This document shows, one piece after another, positions 18,222-26,879 of a DNA stretch of 64,000 nucleotides. The position numbers were made by a program, and so were the translations under genes. How positions within the stretch are numbered: position 1 is the first letter of the stretch; each line of letters opens with the position of its first letter. Under the pieces are notes generated by a model, which worked only from the letters and a program-made list of their open reading frames with translations, was not told the origin of the DNA and did not search any database. The stretch spans positions 3,782,001-3,846,000 of the forward strand of contig NZ_AP027361.1 of NCBI RefSeq assembly GCF_030295915.1, read 5' to 3'. The DNA is from Thalassotalea sediminis. Lineage in GTDB: Bacteria; Pseudomonadota; Gammaproteobacteria; Enterobacterales; Alteromonadaceae.

Positions 18222-19779
18222 TGAAGAACAACAAAAACTGGCACAAACAAATGCCAACCAAGAGCAAGCATTAGATTATTTACGTCGTATCTTATTAGCG
18301 CCTATTTACGAAGTTGCGGTTGAAAGTGACTTAACGCCACTGAATAAACTATCTGCGCGATTAGGGAATCAAATTTATTTAAAACGCGAAGATCAACAAC
18401 CCGTACATTCCTTTAAATTACGCGGCGCATATAACAAGTTAGCGAACTTGACTGAAGCACAATGCATACATGGCGTTGTCGCTGCATCAGCGGGTAACCA
18501 TGCGCAAGGTTTAGCGCTTGCGGCGCATAAACTCGGTATTAAAGCCACCATCGTTATGCCGATCACAACACCTGAGATCAAAGTAGACAATGTTCGTCGT
18601 TTTGGTGCAGACGTGCGATTAGTTGGCAAAAGTTTTAATGAAGCAGCGAGTGCCTGTTTACAAATTGCAAAAGATGAAAATAAAACCATCGTGCACCCAT
18701 TCGACGACATTGATGTTATCGCCGGTCAAGGCACAGTAGCTAAAGAGATTCTTCAGCAACAAACTAAATGTGACGTCATCTTTGTACCTGTTGGCGGCGG
18801 CGGTCTTTTAGCAGGAATGGCTGTTTACCTTAAACAGTTAAGGCCTAATATCAAAGTGATTGGCGTTGAAGCAGAAGACTCAGCATGTTTAAAAGCAGCA
18901 ATGGAGGCTGGCCAACCGACTGATCTTGATCAAGTAGGGCTATTTGCAGATGGTGTCGCTGTTAAACGTATTGGTGAGCATACGTTTAATTTAATAAAGC
19001 AATACTGTGATGATGTAATTACAGTGTCGACCGACGAAATCTGCGCCTCAATTAAAGATATTTTTGAACATACGCGTGTTATAGCAGAGCCCGCTGGCGC
19101 ATTATCGTTAGCAGGGTTACAAAAGTATTGCCAATCAAGTGAAGGTGACGAATCTCTGGTTGCCATTTTATCTGGCGCCAACATGAATTTTCATACCTTA
19201 AGGTATGTTTCTGAACGCTGTGAACTTGGTGAACAAAAAGAAGCAGTATTGGCTGTTACCATTCCAGAAGAAAAAGGTAGTTTTCGACGTTTTTGCCAAG
19301 CATTGGCAGGTCGTGTGATCACCGAGTTTAATTATCGTCAGGCACAGCATGATGATAATGAAAAGGCACACATTTTTGTTGGCGTGAGGTTATCTGGTCA
19401 ACAAGAGAGAGAAACCTTGATTGATGTACTGCAACAACAAGGTTATCACGTTGATGATTTTACCAATAATGAATTGGCAAAACTACATGTCCGCTACATG
19501 GTAGGCGGACAAAATCCTACTGCAGTGCAAGAACGTATTTTTAGGTTTCAATTTCCAGAGTATCCTGGCGCTTTAGAGAAGTTTCTAGATACCTTAGGCG
19601 AACGTTGGAATATTAGCCTATTTCATTATCGAAATCACGGTGCAGCATTTGGTCAAGTGCTTGCTGGCTTTGAAGTAAGTAATGATGATCAGTTGGACTT
19701 CTTCAACCATGTAAAAACGCTTGATTATGCATGGCAAGAAGAAACCAATAACCAAGCCTATAAAGCATTTTTAAGCTAA
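18214..19779 (+). CDS. ilvA: Threonine ammonia-lyase, biosynthetic
   Basis: PLP enzyme converting threonine to 2-oxobutyrate and ammonia, the committed step to isoleucine. The catalytic domain covers about 25-340 with the PLP lysine at Lys68 in [10 protein letters not shown] and the phosphate loop [10 protein letters not shown]. Two ACT-like regulatory domains (about 340-515) indicate the isoleucine-inhibited biosynthetic form. The 521 aa is near the E. coli size (514). It is last gene of ilvGMEDA, overlapping ilvD; an imperfect hairpin (CAGCAT/ATGCTG, 19787-19811) lies just after it. Confidence 0.96.
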   Translation: MTDEEQQKLAQTNANQEQALDYLRRILLAPIYEVAVESDLTPLNKLSARLGNQIYLKREDQQPVHSFKLRGAYNKLANLTEAQCIHGVVAASAGNHAQGLALAAHKLGIKATIVMPITTPEIKVDNVRRFGADVRLVGKSFNEAASACLQIAKDENKTIVHPFDDIDVIAGQGTVAKEILQQQTKCDVIFVPVGGGGLLAGMAVYLKQLRPNIKVIGVEAEDSACLKAAMEAGQPTDLDQVGLFADGVAVKRIGEHTFNLIKQYCDDVITVSTDEICASIKDIFEHTRVIAEPAGALSLAGLQKYCQSSEGDESLVAILSGANMNFHTLRYVSERCELGEQKEAVLAVTIPEEKGSFRRFCQALAGRVITEFNYRQAQHDDNEKAHIFVGVRLSGQQERETLIDVLQQQGYHVDDFTNNELAKLHVRYMVGGQNPTAVQERIFRFQFPEYPGALEKFLDTLGERWNISLFHYRNHGAAFGQVLAGFEVSNDDQLDFFNHVKTLDYAWQEETNNQAYKAFLS

Positions 19780-19813
19780 CTATTAGCAGCATATCCCGAG
19801 CTAACATGCTGTA

Positions 19814-19859
19814 TTAACTTGACATATAAACACCTCAATGACATATTATGTCAAGTTAA
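19814..19859 (+). promoter_or_regulatory. Promoter inside a 13-bp inverted repeat, before the SPFH gene
   Basis: TTAACTTGACATA and TATGTCAAGTTAA are perfect inverted copies 20 bases apart. The left arm contains a consensus -35 TTGACA (19819-19824), and CATATT follows after 17 bases as -10, so the right arm overlaps the start region. The layout suits a repressor site over a promoter; a hairpin ending the ilv transcript is an alternative. Confidence 0.5.
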
Positions 19860-19882
19860 CATAGCTTAGTAAGGAGTTTTTT

Positions 19883-20815
19883 ATGTTAAAAAATGGACTA
19901 CCTACCCAATCTAAAAAACAAGATAATATCAACGTTTCTAAACACTTGACCAAAGGCGTAATTGTCGCGGCAATTTTTATTGGTGCGTGGATGACTTTTT
20001 ACACCATTGACGAAGGTCATGTTGGTATTGTTAAACGATTTGGCGAAGCAACAACACAGGTAAACCCAGGCCTTCACACCAAAGTTCCTTTTGCAGATAC
20101 CATAGAAGAACTTGAAATTCGTACACGTAAAAATGCGGAGTCATTGAAAGCTTCTACCTATGAACAGATGCCCGTAACAGCAGAAGTATCTGTAAACTGG
20201 ACAGTGATCCGTTCAGAAGCCTTCGAGCTATACAAAAATTATGGTGGTTTAGACCAGTTTGAAAACCGTATTCTTGATCCAAGATTACGCTCTGCAACTA
20301 AAGACGCCTTAGCGCGCTTTAAAGCAGAACAAATTGTTCAAAATAGAGGGCAAGTAATTCAAAAGATAGAAGAAACACTGTTATCTGAAATGACTGAATT
20401 TCCCGTGAAACTGGATAGCGTTCAAATTGAAAACCTTGTGCTACCACCTAAATATTTACAGAGTATTGAAACTAAGCAAACCGAAAAAAACTTAGCGGCT
20501 GCTGAAGAGCATCGTTTAGAGCGTCAAAAGCTTGAAGCACAGCGCGAAGTTAATACCGCAGAAGCAAAACGAGATGCAGAAAAAGCACGGGCTGACGGCT
20601 CAGCGTATGCTATTACAACAGAGGCAAAAGCCGAAGCAGAAGCAATAAAGTTAAAAGGTTTAGCTGAAGCAGAAGCGATCAAGAAAAAAGCCGAAGCGAT
20701 AAAAACCAGCAAAGTGCTTGTTGAATACGTTAAAGCACAACAGTGGGATGGTAAATTACCGACGACGGTAATGGGAAGCGACCAAGGTATCTTGTGGAAT
20801 ATGAAAGAAAAGTAG
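19883..20815 (+). CDS. SPFH/prohibitin-family membrane protein
   Basis: A membrane-anchored scaffold of the stomatin/prohibitin/flotillin/HflK-C superfamily. One transmembrane segment lies at about 25-45 after a short cytoplasmic tail. The SPFH domain follows (about 48-205, EGHVGIVKRFGEA and NPGLHTKVPF), then a charged Ala-Glu-Lys-rich coiled coil (about 205-275). At 310 aa it resembles prohibitin-type bacterial proteins more than the HflK/HflC pair, and no partner gene is adjacent. AAGGAG sits before the ATG. It has its own promoter-like inverted repeat and terminator. Exact role unknown. Confidence 0.85.
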   Translation: MLKNGLPTQSKKQDNINVSKHLTKGVIVAAIFIGAWMTFYTIDEGHVGIVKRFGEATTQVNPGLHTKVPFADTIEELEIRTRKNAESLKASTYEQMPVTAEVSVNWTVIRSEAFELYKNYGGLDQFENRILDPRLRSATKDALARFKAEQIVQNRGQVIQKIEETLLSEMTEFPVKLDSVQIENLVLPPKYLQSIETKQTEKNLAAAEEHRLERQKLEAQREVNTAEAKRDAEKARADGSAYAITTEAKAEAEAIKLKGLAEAEAIKKKAEAIKTSKVLVEYVKAQQWDGKLPTTVMGSDQGILWNMKEK

Positions 20816-20837
20816 ACCTAAGTTTATAAAAACCTCC

Positions 20838-20865
20838 AAGCCTATTGAGTCATCAATAGGCTTTT
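20838..20865 (+). terminator. Terminator between the SPFH gene and the convergent secreted protein gene
   Basis: AAGCCTATTG pairs with CAATAGGCTT around a 6-base loop and ends in TTTT. It lies 22 bases after the SPFH stop and may serve both directions. Confidence 0.8.
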
Positions 20866-20878
20866 CACTCAAGTTCAA

Positions 20879-21517
20879 TTAACAGAGATGGGCGTTACCG
20901 TTACTCACCGTAACCGCAACGTCATTTAAACCTGGCATTTCCATAATTCGTGCTGAAAGACCAACGACTGTAGGAGGCACTTGATGAATACATGTTGCCG
21001 GCGTTATTAAAGCCAAATTTGTATCGCTCATCCCAGGAGCCATTTCATCGCTTCGATAAAAGAAGCCCTCTTTATCTGAACTCTTAGGATGACTCTTTTG
21101 TAGCACTTTACCTGCTTTAATCAAATCTTGACTAAGTATTTTGATGTCACTCAGCAGCTCTGCATGATAATTTTTTTTGCTTTGACCTCTGAAATGAACC
21201 TGTGAAATATGTTCGTCAGTAAGCGTGATAGTGAGTTCAATTTTAACGCCATTTGCTTTGCACTTTCGATACTCTACTGAATAATTCTGTCGATTAACAC
21301 TAATACCACTTTGTTCAGCGTTACATTTAAATTGCAAAGGATGCTGATTTAACAAACGGTCTAGCTCTGCCGATTTGGTGTTAAGTGAAATCCCCAAAAT
21401 CGAAAAGTTTTCAATTTTATCTCTTACAAACGTATCTTGTGCAACTACTTGATGTGGTAGCAAAAAAGCTAAAGCTATGATGCCAACTATTGGTACTTTT
21501 TTAGCAAAATTAAACAT
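20879..21517 (-). CDS. Secreted hypothetical protein (212 aa)
   Basis: Not recognised. The N-terminus is a clear Sec signal peptide with a hydrophobic stretch at about 8-22 and likely cleavage after VVAQ-type residues near 26, so the mature protein is probably periplasmic. Four Cys in the mature part (KCNAEQ, RKCKANG, TPATCIH and the C-terminal LC) could form two disulfides. No catalytic motif is apparent. It converges on the SPFH gene and lies upstream of ubiK on the same strand. Confidence 0.65.
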   Translation of the reverse strand: MFNFAKKVPIVGIIALAFLLPHQVVAQDTFVRDKIENFSILGISLNTKSAELDRLLNQHPLQFKCNAEQSGISVNRQNYSVEYRKCKANGVKIELTITLTDEHISQVHFRGQSKKNYHAELLSDIKILSQDLIKAGKVLQKSHPKSSDKEGFFYRSDEMAPGMSDTNLALITPATCIHQVPPTVVGLSARIMEMPGLNDVAVTVSNGNAHLC

Positions 21518-21603
21518 ATGTCATCCCTTTCGTTAGTATCAAAATAATAAAAATGTTGAGCCAACAAACAAAACATCTTGTTTTATTATCTAAAGTCCAA
21601 ACC

Positions 21604-21858
21604 TTATGTTACGTCATTCAACTTAGCTTCGAGTTCTACTATTTTTTGTTCAAGTGTCGCTAATTTTTCACGCGTTTTAATCAGCACTTGTGTTTGTACA
21701 TCAAACTCTTCACGGGTAACCACGTCAAGCTCTGATAGTTTTCTTTGTAGCACTGTTTTGGTTTTATCTTCAAAGTCATTTGCTAAATTTTTTAAGCCTG
21801 GAGGAATAGCTTCCGTCACTTGTTTGGCAATATCTTCAATTTTCTTTGCATTAATCAT
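21604..21858 (-). CDS. ubiK: Ubiquinone biosynthesis accessory factor UbiK
   Basis: Small coiled-coil protein (YqiC/BMFP family) that helps the UbiJ-containing ubiquinone synthesis complex under aerobic conditions. The 84 residues show the family pattern: an amphipathic N-terminal helix (KKIEDIAKQVTEAIPPGLK) and a C-terminal trimeric coiled coil with VVTREEFDVQTQVL and EKLATLEQKIVELEAKL. It is divergent from rep. A long frame on the other strand is only its shadow. Confidence 0.9.
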   Translation of the reverse strand: MINAKKIEDIAKQVTEAIPPGLKNLANDFEDKTKTVLQRKLSELDVVTREEFDVQTQVLIKTREKLATLEQKIVELEAKLNDVT

Positions 21859-21966
21859 GGCAACGCCTCTTCTCTATATATATTACTATTGTAATCGAAT
21901 TAGCTATTTTGCCAACGTAAAAAACAAGGTAAAATCACCGCCCTTTATCAATAGTAGCCTGACCTC

Positions 21967-23985
21967 ATGAAATTAAATCCCGGACAACAAGAAGCTGTAG
22001 ATTATGTAAGTGGGCCATGTCTGGTATTAGCGGGTGCAGGTAGTGGAAAAACAGGCGTAATCTGTCAGAAAATTGCCTACCTAATAAAAAAATGTGATTA
22101 CAAGGCACGCAATATTGCCGCGGTAACCTTTACCAATAAAGCGGCACGTGAGATGAAAGAGCGTGTCACTAAAATGTTAGGACGAGACTTAACACGAGGT
22201 TTAACGGTATCAACCTTTCATTCGCTGGGACTTGATATTGTTAGAAAAGAAATTAAAACCTTAGGTTACAAGCCTGGTTTTACACTATTTGATGACCAAG
22301 ATACCTTAGCGCTACTAAAAGAATTAACTGCAGAGCAACTTGATGGCGATAAAGATCTCTTAAATAAATTGCAATCGATGATTTCGAATTGGAAGAATGA
22401 TTTACTTCTTCCTGATGCGGCAATGAAACAGTCGAGCGATGCAGATACGTTACAATATGCACAGTTTTATCAACAATACCATCAGCATATGAAAGCGTAT
22501 AATGCGCTAGATTTCGATGATTTGATTTTGATCCCAACGCTACTGCTAAAAAACTATGCGGAAGTAAGAGAGCGATGGCGCAAAAAAATTCGCTATATGT
22601 TGGTCGATGAATACCAAGATACCAATACTAGCCAATACGAACTGGTAAAATTAATAACTGGAGAGCGCGGCCGTTTAACAGTAGTAGGTGACGACGACCA
22701 GTCTATTTATTCATGGCGTGGTGCCAAACCACAAAACCTTGTTTTGCTCGGCCAAGATTACCCCTCCTTAAAATTAATCAAACTCGAGCAAAACTACCGT
22801 TCAAGCGGTCGTATCTTAAAATGTGCCAATATTCTTATTGCTAATAACCCGCATGTTTATGATAAATCGTTATTTAGTGAATTAGATTACGGTGTTGAGT
22901 TACGCGTTTTACAGACCAAAAATGAAGAACATGAAGTAGAACGTGTTGTTGGTGATCTGATCGGTCATCGATTTTTAAATCGAAGTCACTATAAAGACTA
23001 TGCCGTGCTTTATCGCGGTAATCATCAGTCTCGTCTACTCGAAAAAGCCTTAATGACCAACCGCATTCCCTACAAAATTAGTGGTGGTACATCATTTTTC
23101 TCTCGCGCAGAAATCAAAGATGTCATGGCATATTTACGCGTATTAGTTAATCCAGACGACGATAATGCGTTTTTGCGTATTGTAAACGTACCGAAACGAG
23201 AATTAGGCCCAGCAACATTGGAAAAACTCGGCAGTTATGCCAATAAACGACAAATTAGTATGTTCGCTGCAAGTTTTGAATATGGGTTAGAAGAGTACTT
23301 AACGGGTCGTGGCTTAGCAAAAATGCAAGCTTTTACTCGTTGGCTGGTCGAAACCGCCGACAATGCAGAGCGCGGCGATACCGCAGCTGTACTTAGAGGT
23401 ATGATCCGAGAAATAAATTATGAGGATTGGCTCTACGATACATCTCCAAGCGCGAAAGCAGCAGAAATGCGCATGAAAAATGTTACTGAGCTTTTTAGTT
23501 GGATCACGCAAATGTTAGAAGGTTCCGACGATGAAGAACCCATGACTCTGCCGCAAATCGTCACACGATTAACACTTCGTGACATGATGGAGCGTAACGA
23601 AGAAGAAGAATTTGCCGATCAAGTACAATTGATGACCCTGCACGCCTCAAAAGGATTAGAGTTCCCTTATGTCTACTTAATCGGTATGGAAGAAGGGTTA
23701 TTGCCGCATCAAACAAGTATAGACGAAGGTAATGTTGAAGAAGAAAGGCGGTTAGCCTATGTAGGGGTTACACGGGCTCAGCGCGAGCTCACCTTCACCT
23801 ATGCTAGAGAGCGGCGTCAGTTTGGTGAAGTAGCACGCACAGATACCAGCCGTTTTTTACATGAATTACCACAAGATGATTTAAACTGGGAAACAAAGAA
23901 AGCAACAAAAACACAGGAAGAAAAGCAACAAACCGCTAAAGCAGGTGTGGCGAACTTAAGAGAGTTACTTAAAAAGAAAAATTAA
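21967..23985 (+). CDS. rep: ATP-dependent DNA helicase Rep
   Basis: Superfamily 1A 3'-5' helicase that clears proteins ahead of the replication fork. Walker A is [12 protein letters not shown] (about residue 20); motif Ia [14 protein letters not shown], motif [23 protein letters not shown] and motif [10 protein letters not shown] are all present. The 672 aa and the motif wording agree with Rep rather than UvrD, which is also in this window at 37940. The C-terminal Lys-rich tail (about 640-672) suits the DnaB-interaction region of Rep. It is monocistronic and followed by a perfect hairpin. Confidence 0.95.
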   Translation: MKLNPGQQEAVDYVSGPCLVLAGAGSGKTGVICQKIAYLIKKCDYKARNIAAVTFTNKAAREMKERVTKMLGRDLTRGLTVSTFHSLGLDIVRKEIKTLGYKPGFTLFDDQDTLALLKELTAEQLDGDKDLLNKLQSMISNWKNDLLLPDAAMKQSSDADTLQYAQFYQQYHQHMKAYNALDFDDLILIPTLLLKNYAEVRERWRKKIRYMLVDEYQDTNTSQYELVKLITGERGRLTVVGDDDQSIYSWRGAKPQNLVLLGQDYPSLKLIKLEQNYRSSGRILKCANILIANNPHVYDKSLFSELDYGVELRVLQTKNEEHEVERVVGDLIGHRFLNRSHYKDYAVLYRGNHQSRLLEKALMTNRIPYKISGGTSFFSRAEIKDVMAYLRVLVNPDDDNAFLRIVNVPKRELGPATLEKLGSYANKRQISMFAASFEYGLEEYLTGRGLAKMQAFTRWLVETADNAERGDTAAVLRGMIREINYEDWLYDTSPSAKAAEMRMKNVTELFSWITQMLEGSDDEEPMTLPQIVTRLTLRDMMERNEEEEFADQVQLMTLHASKGLEFPYVYLIGMEEGLLPHQTSIDEGNVEEERRLAYVGVTRAQRELTFTYARERRQFGEVARTDTSRFLHELPQDDLNWETKKATKTQEEKQQTAKAGVANLRELLKKKN

Positions 23986-24007
23986 CACGCGATAAAGTAC
24001 GACAGTG

Positions 24008-24041
24008 ACTGAAACTGATTGATCACTTTATCAGTTTCAGT
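24008..24041 (+). terminator. Stem-loop between rep and the convergent membrane-protein gene
   Basis: ACTGAAACTGAT and ATCAGTTTCAGT form a perfect 12-bp stem with a 10-base loop. No real T-run follows in either direction, so terminator function is uncertain. Confidence 0.55.
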
Positions 24042-24052
24042 GTTGGCTTTAA

Positions 24053-24532
24053 CTATTCTGGATTTTCCATGTCGTAAAAGATTGCTTCTGTAAACGTTAC
24101 CAATGCACCAATATTATTGCCTGACCACGCCCTATTAATATGTGGCTTCATCGCACCAATAATGCCTGTAAACTTGCGATAGCTACCTTTTTGATAACTT
24201 TCAAAACACTTTTGAGTAATTTTGTGCAATTGTCCTTTACCTCTAATCGCTTCGGTATAAATCACACTATAATTATTAATAAATGGATGCAGTACTTCTA
24301 AGAACTTTTCCGCATGCTCATTTTCTTGTAACAATTTAGCTCGGTTTTTTACTATCTCTTCATTTTTTCGTGCAATAACTGCGACAGACTCAAATAATAT
24401 TTTTGATTCTTTTTTAGCATTAGTGGCATCTCTTTTAGCCGCCACTAATTGCTGCTGCAAAGCTTCAGCCCTAAAATAAAAATAAATACTAACACCAATA
24501 AAAACGGCTAAAACAGCCAATAAAAACATCAT
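24053..24532 (-). CDS. Small membrane-anchored coiled-coil protein (159 aa), unknown
   Basis: Not recognised. One N-terminal transmembrane helix (about 2-22) is followed by a charged coiled coil (about 23-75) and a soluble C-terminal domain of about 80 residues. The orientation suggests a cytoplasmic domain. It starts 14 bases after the TPR/degenerate-GGDEF gene and is very likely co-transcribed with it, so a partner role in that signalling protein is a reasonable guess. No motif supports a specific function. Confidence 0.6.
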   Translation of the reverse strand: MMFLLAVLAVFIGVSIYFYFRAEALQQQLVAAKRDATNAKKESKILFESVAVIARKNEEIVKNRAKLLQENEHAEKFLEVLHPFINNYSVIYTEAIRGKGQLHKITQKCFESYQKGSYRKFTGIIGAMKPHINRAWSGNNIGALVTFTEAIFYDMENPE

Positions 24533-24546
24533 AATTAAACCTACAA

Positions 24547-26418
24547 CTACAAATTATAATTACTATCTGGGGCGGTCGAATCACTAATTCGAGATAAAAA
24601 GATGTAAGGATCAATATCCTGTACACTTGGCGACTGACAATCGTACCTAACTTTTAACGAAAACTCACCCAAGTTTGCAAAAAGTTGCTGTTTTACTGCT
24701 TTTGCAAGTTTATCTAAATTACGTTGAAGGTCTTCTGGGCGTTGATGTGGAGCTAAAAACAAATATTCGCCTTCATTTATCACCCCCACTTTTACAAACT
24801 CTTCCTTAATGTCATTAATAAGTATGGCAAGCGCAGATACAACTTCCGCAACAACTTTTTTATTAAATAGGAAAGTAAGCTCATTCCAATTATCAATGGT
24901 AAAATAACCGACTGCTAACGGGTACTCGAAACGTCGCGCCATTTTATAATGGTATTGATACAATTTTTTGCTATAACTCGGTCCTGCAATGTAATCAATC
25001 GGTTTTTCAACTTCATCGTATAGGTGTTTAAGTTTGATTTTTCGTAATTTAAACCCTAACCAAAGACATAGTAAAAACAACAGGACAATAGACACAATTA
25101 ATACACTGATCAACTGCCGTTGTTGTTGGTATTTTACTTGATATTCTTGAGTCAACGTAGATTGATTGGCAAATTGAAGTGAAAAATCTCGACGTTTTTG
25201 ACTAGTCGCATTATTCGGTTGATTTAAGTTTGTCTGGTGACGATGATTACGATCGAAAAGCTTTTCTTTTTCCGTATACTTAAAGTATGACGCTAATGCT
25301 TTATCTAACTGCCCTAAATCTCGATACATGTGAGCAGCCATCAAATGCAATTCATTTTGCACTTCTGTTAACTCAGTAGTCACAGAAATCCGTTCTGCTT
25401 GCTTAATATAACGATACTGCAGCGCTTTATTATTAAGCTGTTGGTGAACTTTAGCAAGGTCGACTAAAACCGCTAAATAAGGCTGCGTTAAATTATAACC
25501 TTGAAACCCTTTTTCAGCTTTATTAAATAATGCCAACGCCTGTTGATATTCGTGTTGTAAATAATGCGTTTTACCAAGACCAGATTGGGCATATGCAACA
25601 CGAATGGGTGCATTTCTTTTTTTCGCAAAGCTAAGTGCTTCCCAAAAAGCATTATAAGCGTCATCTAACAGACCTAATGCCAAATAAGAACGGGCTAAGT
25701 GGTAATACGTCTGATCAATATTTACCACTCTTTTTGATTCAAAGCGAAGCTTTAGCACTTTATTATACAAAGAAATTGCCGTGTTATTATCACCTAAATA
25801 ATAATGCGCACTTGCCAGTAAGTTAATCAAAGCAATTCTATCGGATAGGCTAGGTTGTTGTTCAAGTAACTGTTCAACCTTTTCTATATCATTTAATGCA
25901 CTGTCATGTTGAGCTAGCAATGCGTTTGCCATTGCACGGTAGCTGATGGCATAGATTAACCACTCTACATTATTGTGCTTTTTCGATATAGCAACCGCGC
26001 GCTCAGCGACTTCTTTAGCGCTATTAAATTTACCTTTGTAGTAATAACCTGCCGCCACTTTTAATAATAGCCTCAGGTTTATCTGCTTATCTACATTCAG
26101 CAGCGACACGCCATCTTGTGCAAATTGTAACGACTTCGCGAGATCACCTGTATTTGCGGCGGCATCGGCAAGTAACGTGAAAACTTTCGCCAAGGTATTA
26201 TTGTTATAAAACTGTCTTTGTTTAATCACGCGCTGAGACAAGGTTAATACTTCATTGTATGGTATCGACTCACTATCACTATCGTATAATTTGTTAACCC
26301 AGTTAATATTTTCAACAATACCAACGCTAGCACGCTCTTCGGCGTTTAAACCTGTGCTGAGGGTACTGATTATAATGGCAAAGACAAATAGCGTGCGGAT
26401 CATCGGATGAGCTTTCAT
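24547..26418 (-). CDS. TPR sensor protein with degenerate GGDEF-like domain
   Basis: A signal peptide (about 6-26) leads to a periplasmic array of tetratricopeptide repeats (about 55-390, for example ALALFNKAEKGFQGYN and LDKALASYFKYTEKE). A single transmembrane helix (about 433-456) and a cytoplasmic domain of about 150 residues follow. That domain has the spacing of GGDEF proteins, but the signature reads NEGEY and the metal/substrate block is FTIDNWNEL, so diguanylate cyclase activity is unlikely. It may bind nucleotide or partner proteins. It forms a two-gene unit with the 159-aa membrane protein and is divergent from the riboswitch leader. The GGDEF relation is my inference. Confidence 0.7.
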   Translation of the reverse strand: MKAHPMIRTLFVFAIIISTLSTGLNAEERASVGIVENINWVNKLYDSDSESIPYNEVLTLSQRVIKQRQFYNNNTLAKVFTLLADAAANTGDLAKSLQFAQDGVSLLNVDKQINLRLLLKVAAGYYYKGKFNSAKEVAERAVAISKKHNNVEWLIYAISYRAMANALLAQHDSALNDIEKVEQLLEQQPSLSDRIALINLLASAHYYLGDNNTAISLYNKVLKLRFESKRVVNIDQTYYHLARSYLALGLLDDAYNAFWEALSFAKKRNAPIRVAYAQSGLGKTHYLQHEYQQALALFNKAEKGFQGYNLTQPYLAVLVDLAKVHQQLNNKALQYRYIKQAERISVTTELTEVQNELHLMAAHMYRDLGQLDKALASYFKYTEKEKLFDRNHRHQTNLNQPNNATSQKRRDFSLQFANQSTLTQEYQVKYQQQRQLISVLIVSIVLLFLLCLWLGFKLRKIKLKHLYDEVEKPIDYIAGPSYSKKLYQYHYKMARRFEYPLAVGYFTIDNWNELTFLFNKKVVAEVVSALAILINDIKEEFVKVGVINEGEYLFLAPHQRPEDLQRNLDKLAKAVKQQLFANLGEFSLKVRYDCQSPSVQDIDPYIFLSRISDSTAPDSNYNL

Positions 26419-26484
26419 CTTCCTTTATTTCAAGGAGTTATTAAAAATATCGTATGAAGTTTACCATATAAATAATATTTATGG

Positions 26485-26512
26485 TTTACAAGTTATATTC
26501 TCTGTCTATAAT
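26485..26512 (+). promoter_or_regulatory. Promoter of the c-di-GMP riboswitch transcript
   Basis: TTTACA and a perfect TATAAT are 16 bases apart. A start near 26519 would put the aptamer at the very 5' end of the RNA. Confidence 0.7.
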
Positions 26513-26531
26513 GGCAATTGAGCAGCTAAAG

Positions 26532-26612
26532 CTCGATAAGGGCAAATCTAGCGAAAGCTAGAGACGCAAAGTTACCGGTCTAAGGGGAAACCTACGGCAG
26601 CGGAACTACCAA
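26532..26612 (+). ncRNA. Cyclic-di-GMP-I riboswitch aptamer (GEMM-I)
   Basis: The conserved GEMM-I core is present in order: AGGGCAAA (26539-26546), a P2 hairpin TCTAGC-GAAA-GCTAGA with GAAA tetraloop (26547-26562), GACGCAAAG (26563-26571), CCGG.CTAAGG...CCTACGG (P3 with the tetraloop receptor, 26575-26597) and GCAGCGG (26597-26603). The G of AGGGCAAA that recognises c-di-GMP rather than cGAMP in known aptamers (G20 of Vc2) is kept. I could not draw the P1 stem with confidence by eye. It lies about 270 bases upstream of a gene for a GGDEF-family protein on the same strand. Confidence 0.9.
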
Positions 26613-26673
26613 ATTTAGACATAGTGGGGGCTTGTCTACTTTAGGCATTTCTTAAGCTATATGTTTCTTTATT

Positions 26674-26692
26674 AGCACTAACTTTGCGTGCT
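26674..26692 (+). promoter_or_regulatory. Candidate riboswitch expression platform
   Basis: TAACTTTGCGT (26679-26689) is a perfect 11-base complement of the aptamer core ACGCAAAGTTA (26564-26574). The same bases can instead fold locally as AGCAC-TAACTTTGC-GTGCT. This gives two exclusive states, one of which destroys the aptamer. Role is inference. Confidence 0.5.
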
Positions 26693-26879
26693 CCCTTGTC
26701 CTCTTTTATCGCTGATAACACTCCTTTATTTCCAGTATTTTGTTATAGCTAAAATCAGATAAATGTCATGAGGCAATTTATTTACAATAATTTGCGATAA
26801 ACGCTAGCACTTTGTGAAAAATTACTAGAGAATGAAGTTATAACAATAAAGATAACTCGCAGTAATATTTAGGGGATGG

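Noticed and set aside
21578..21970. 130-codon Ser/Thr-rich ORF on the plus strand
   Set aside because: Antisense of ubiK, whose coding evidence is strong; Ser-rich low-complexity frames opposite coiled-coil genes are common.
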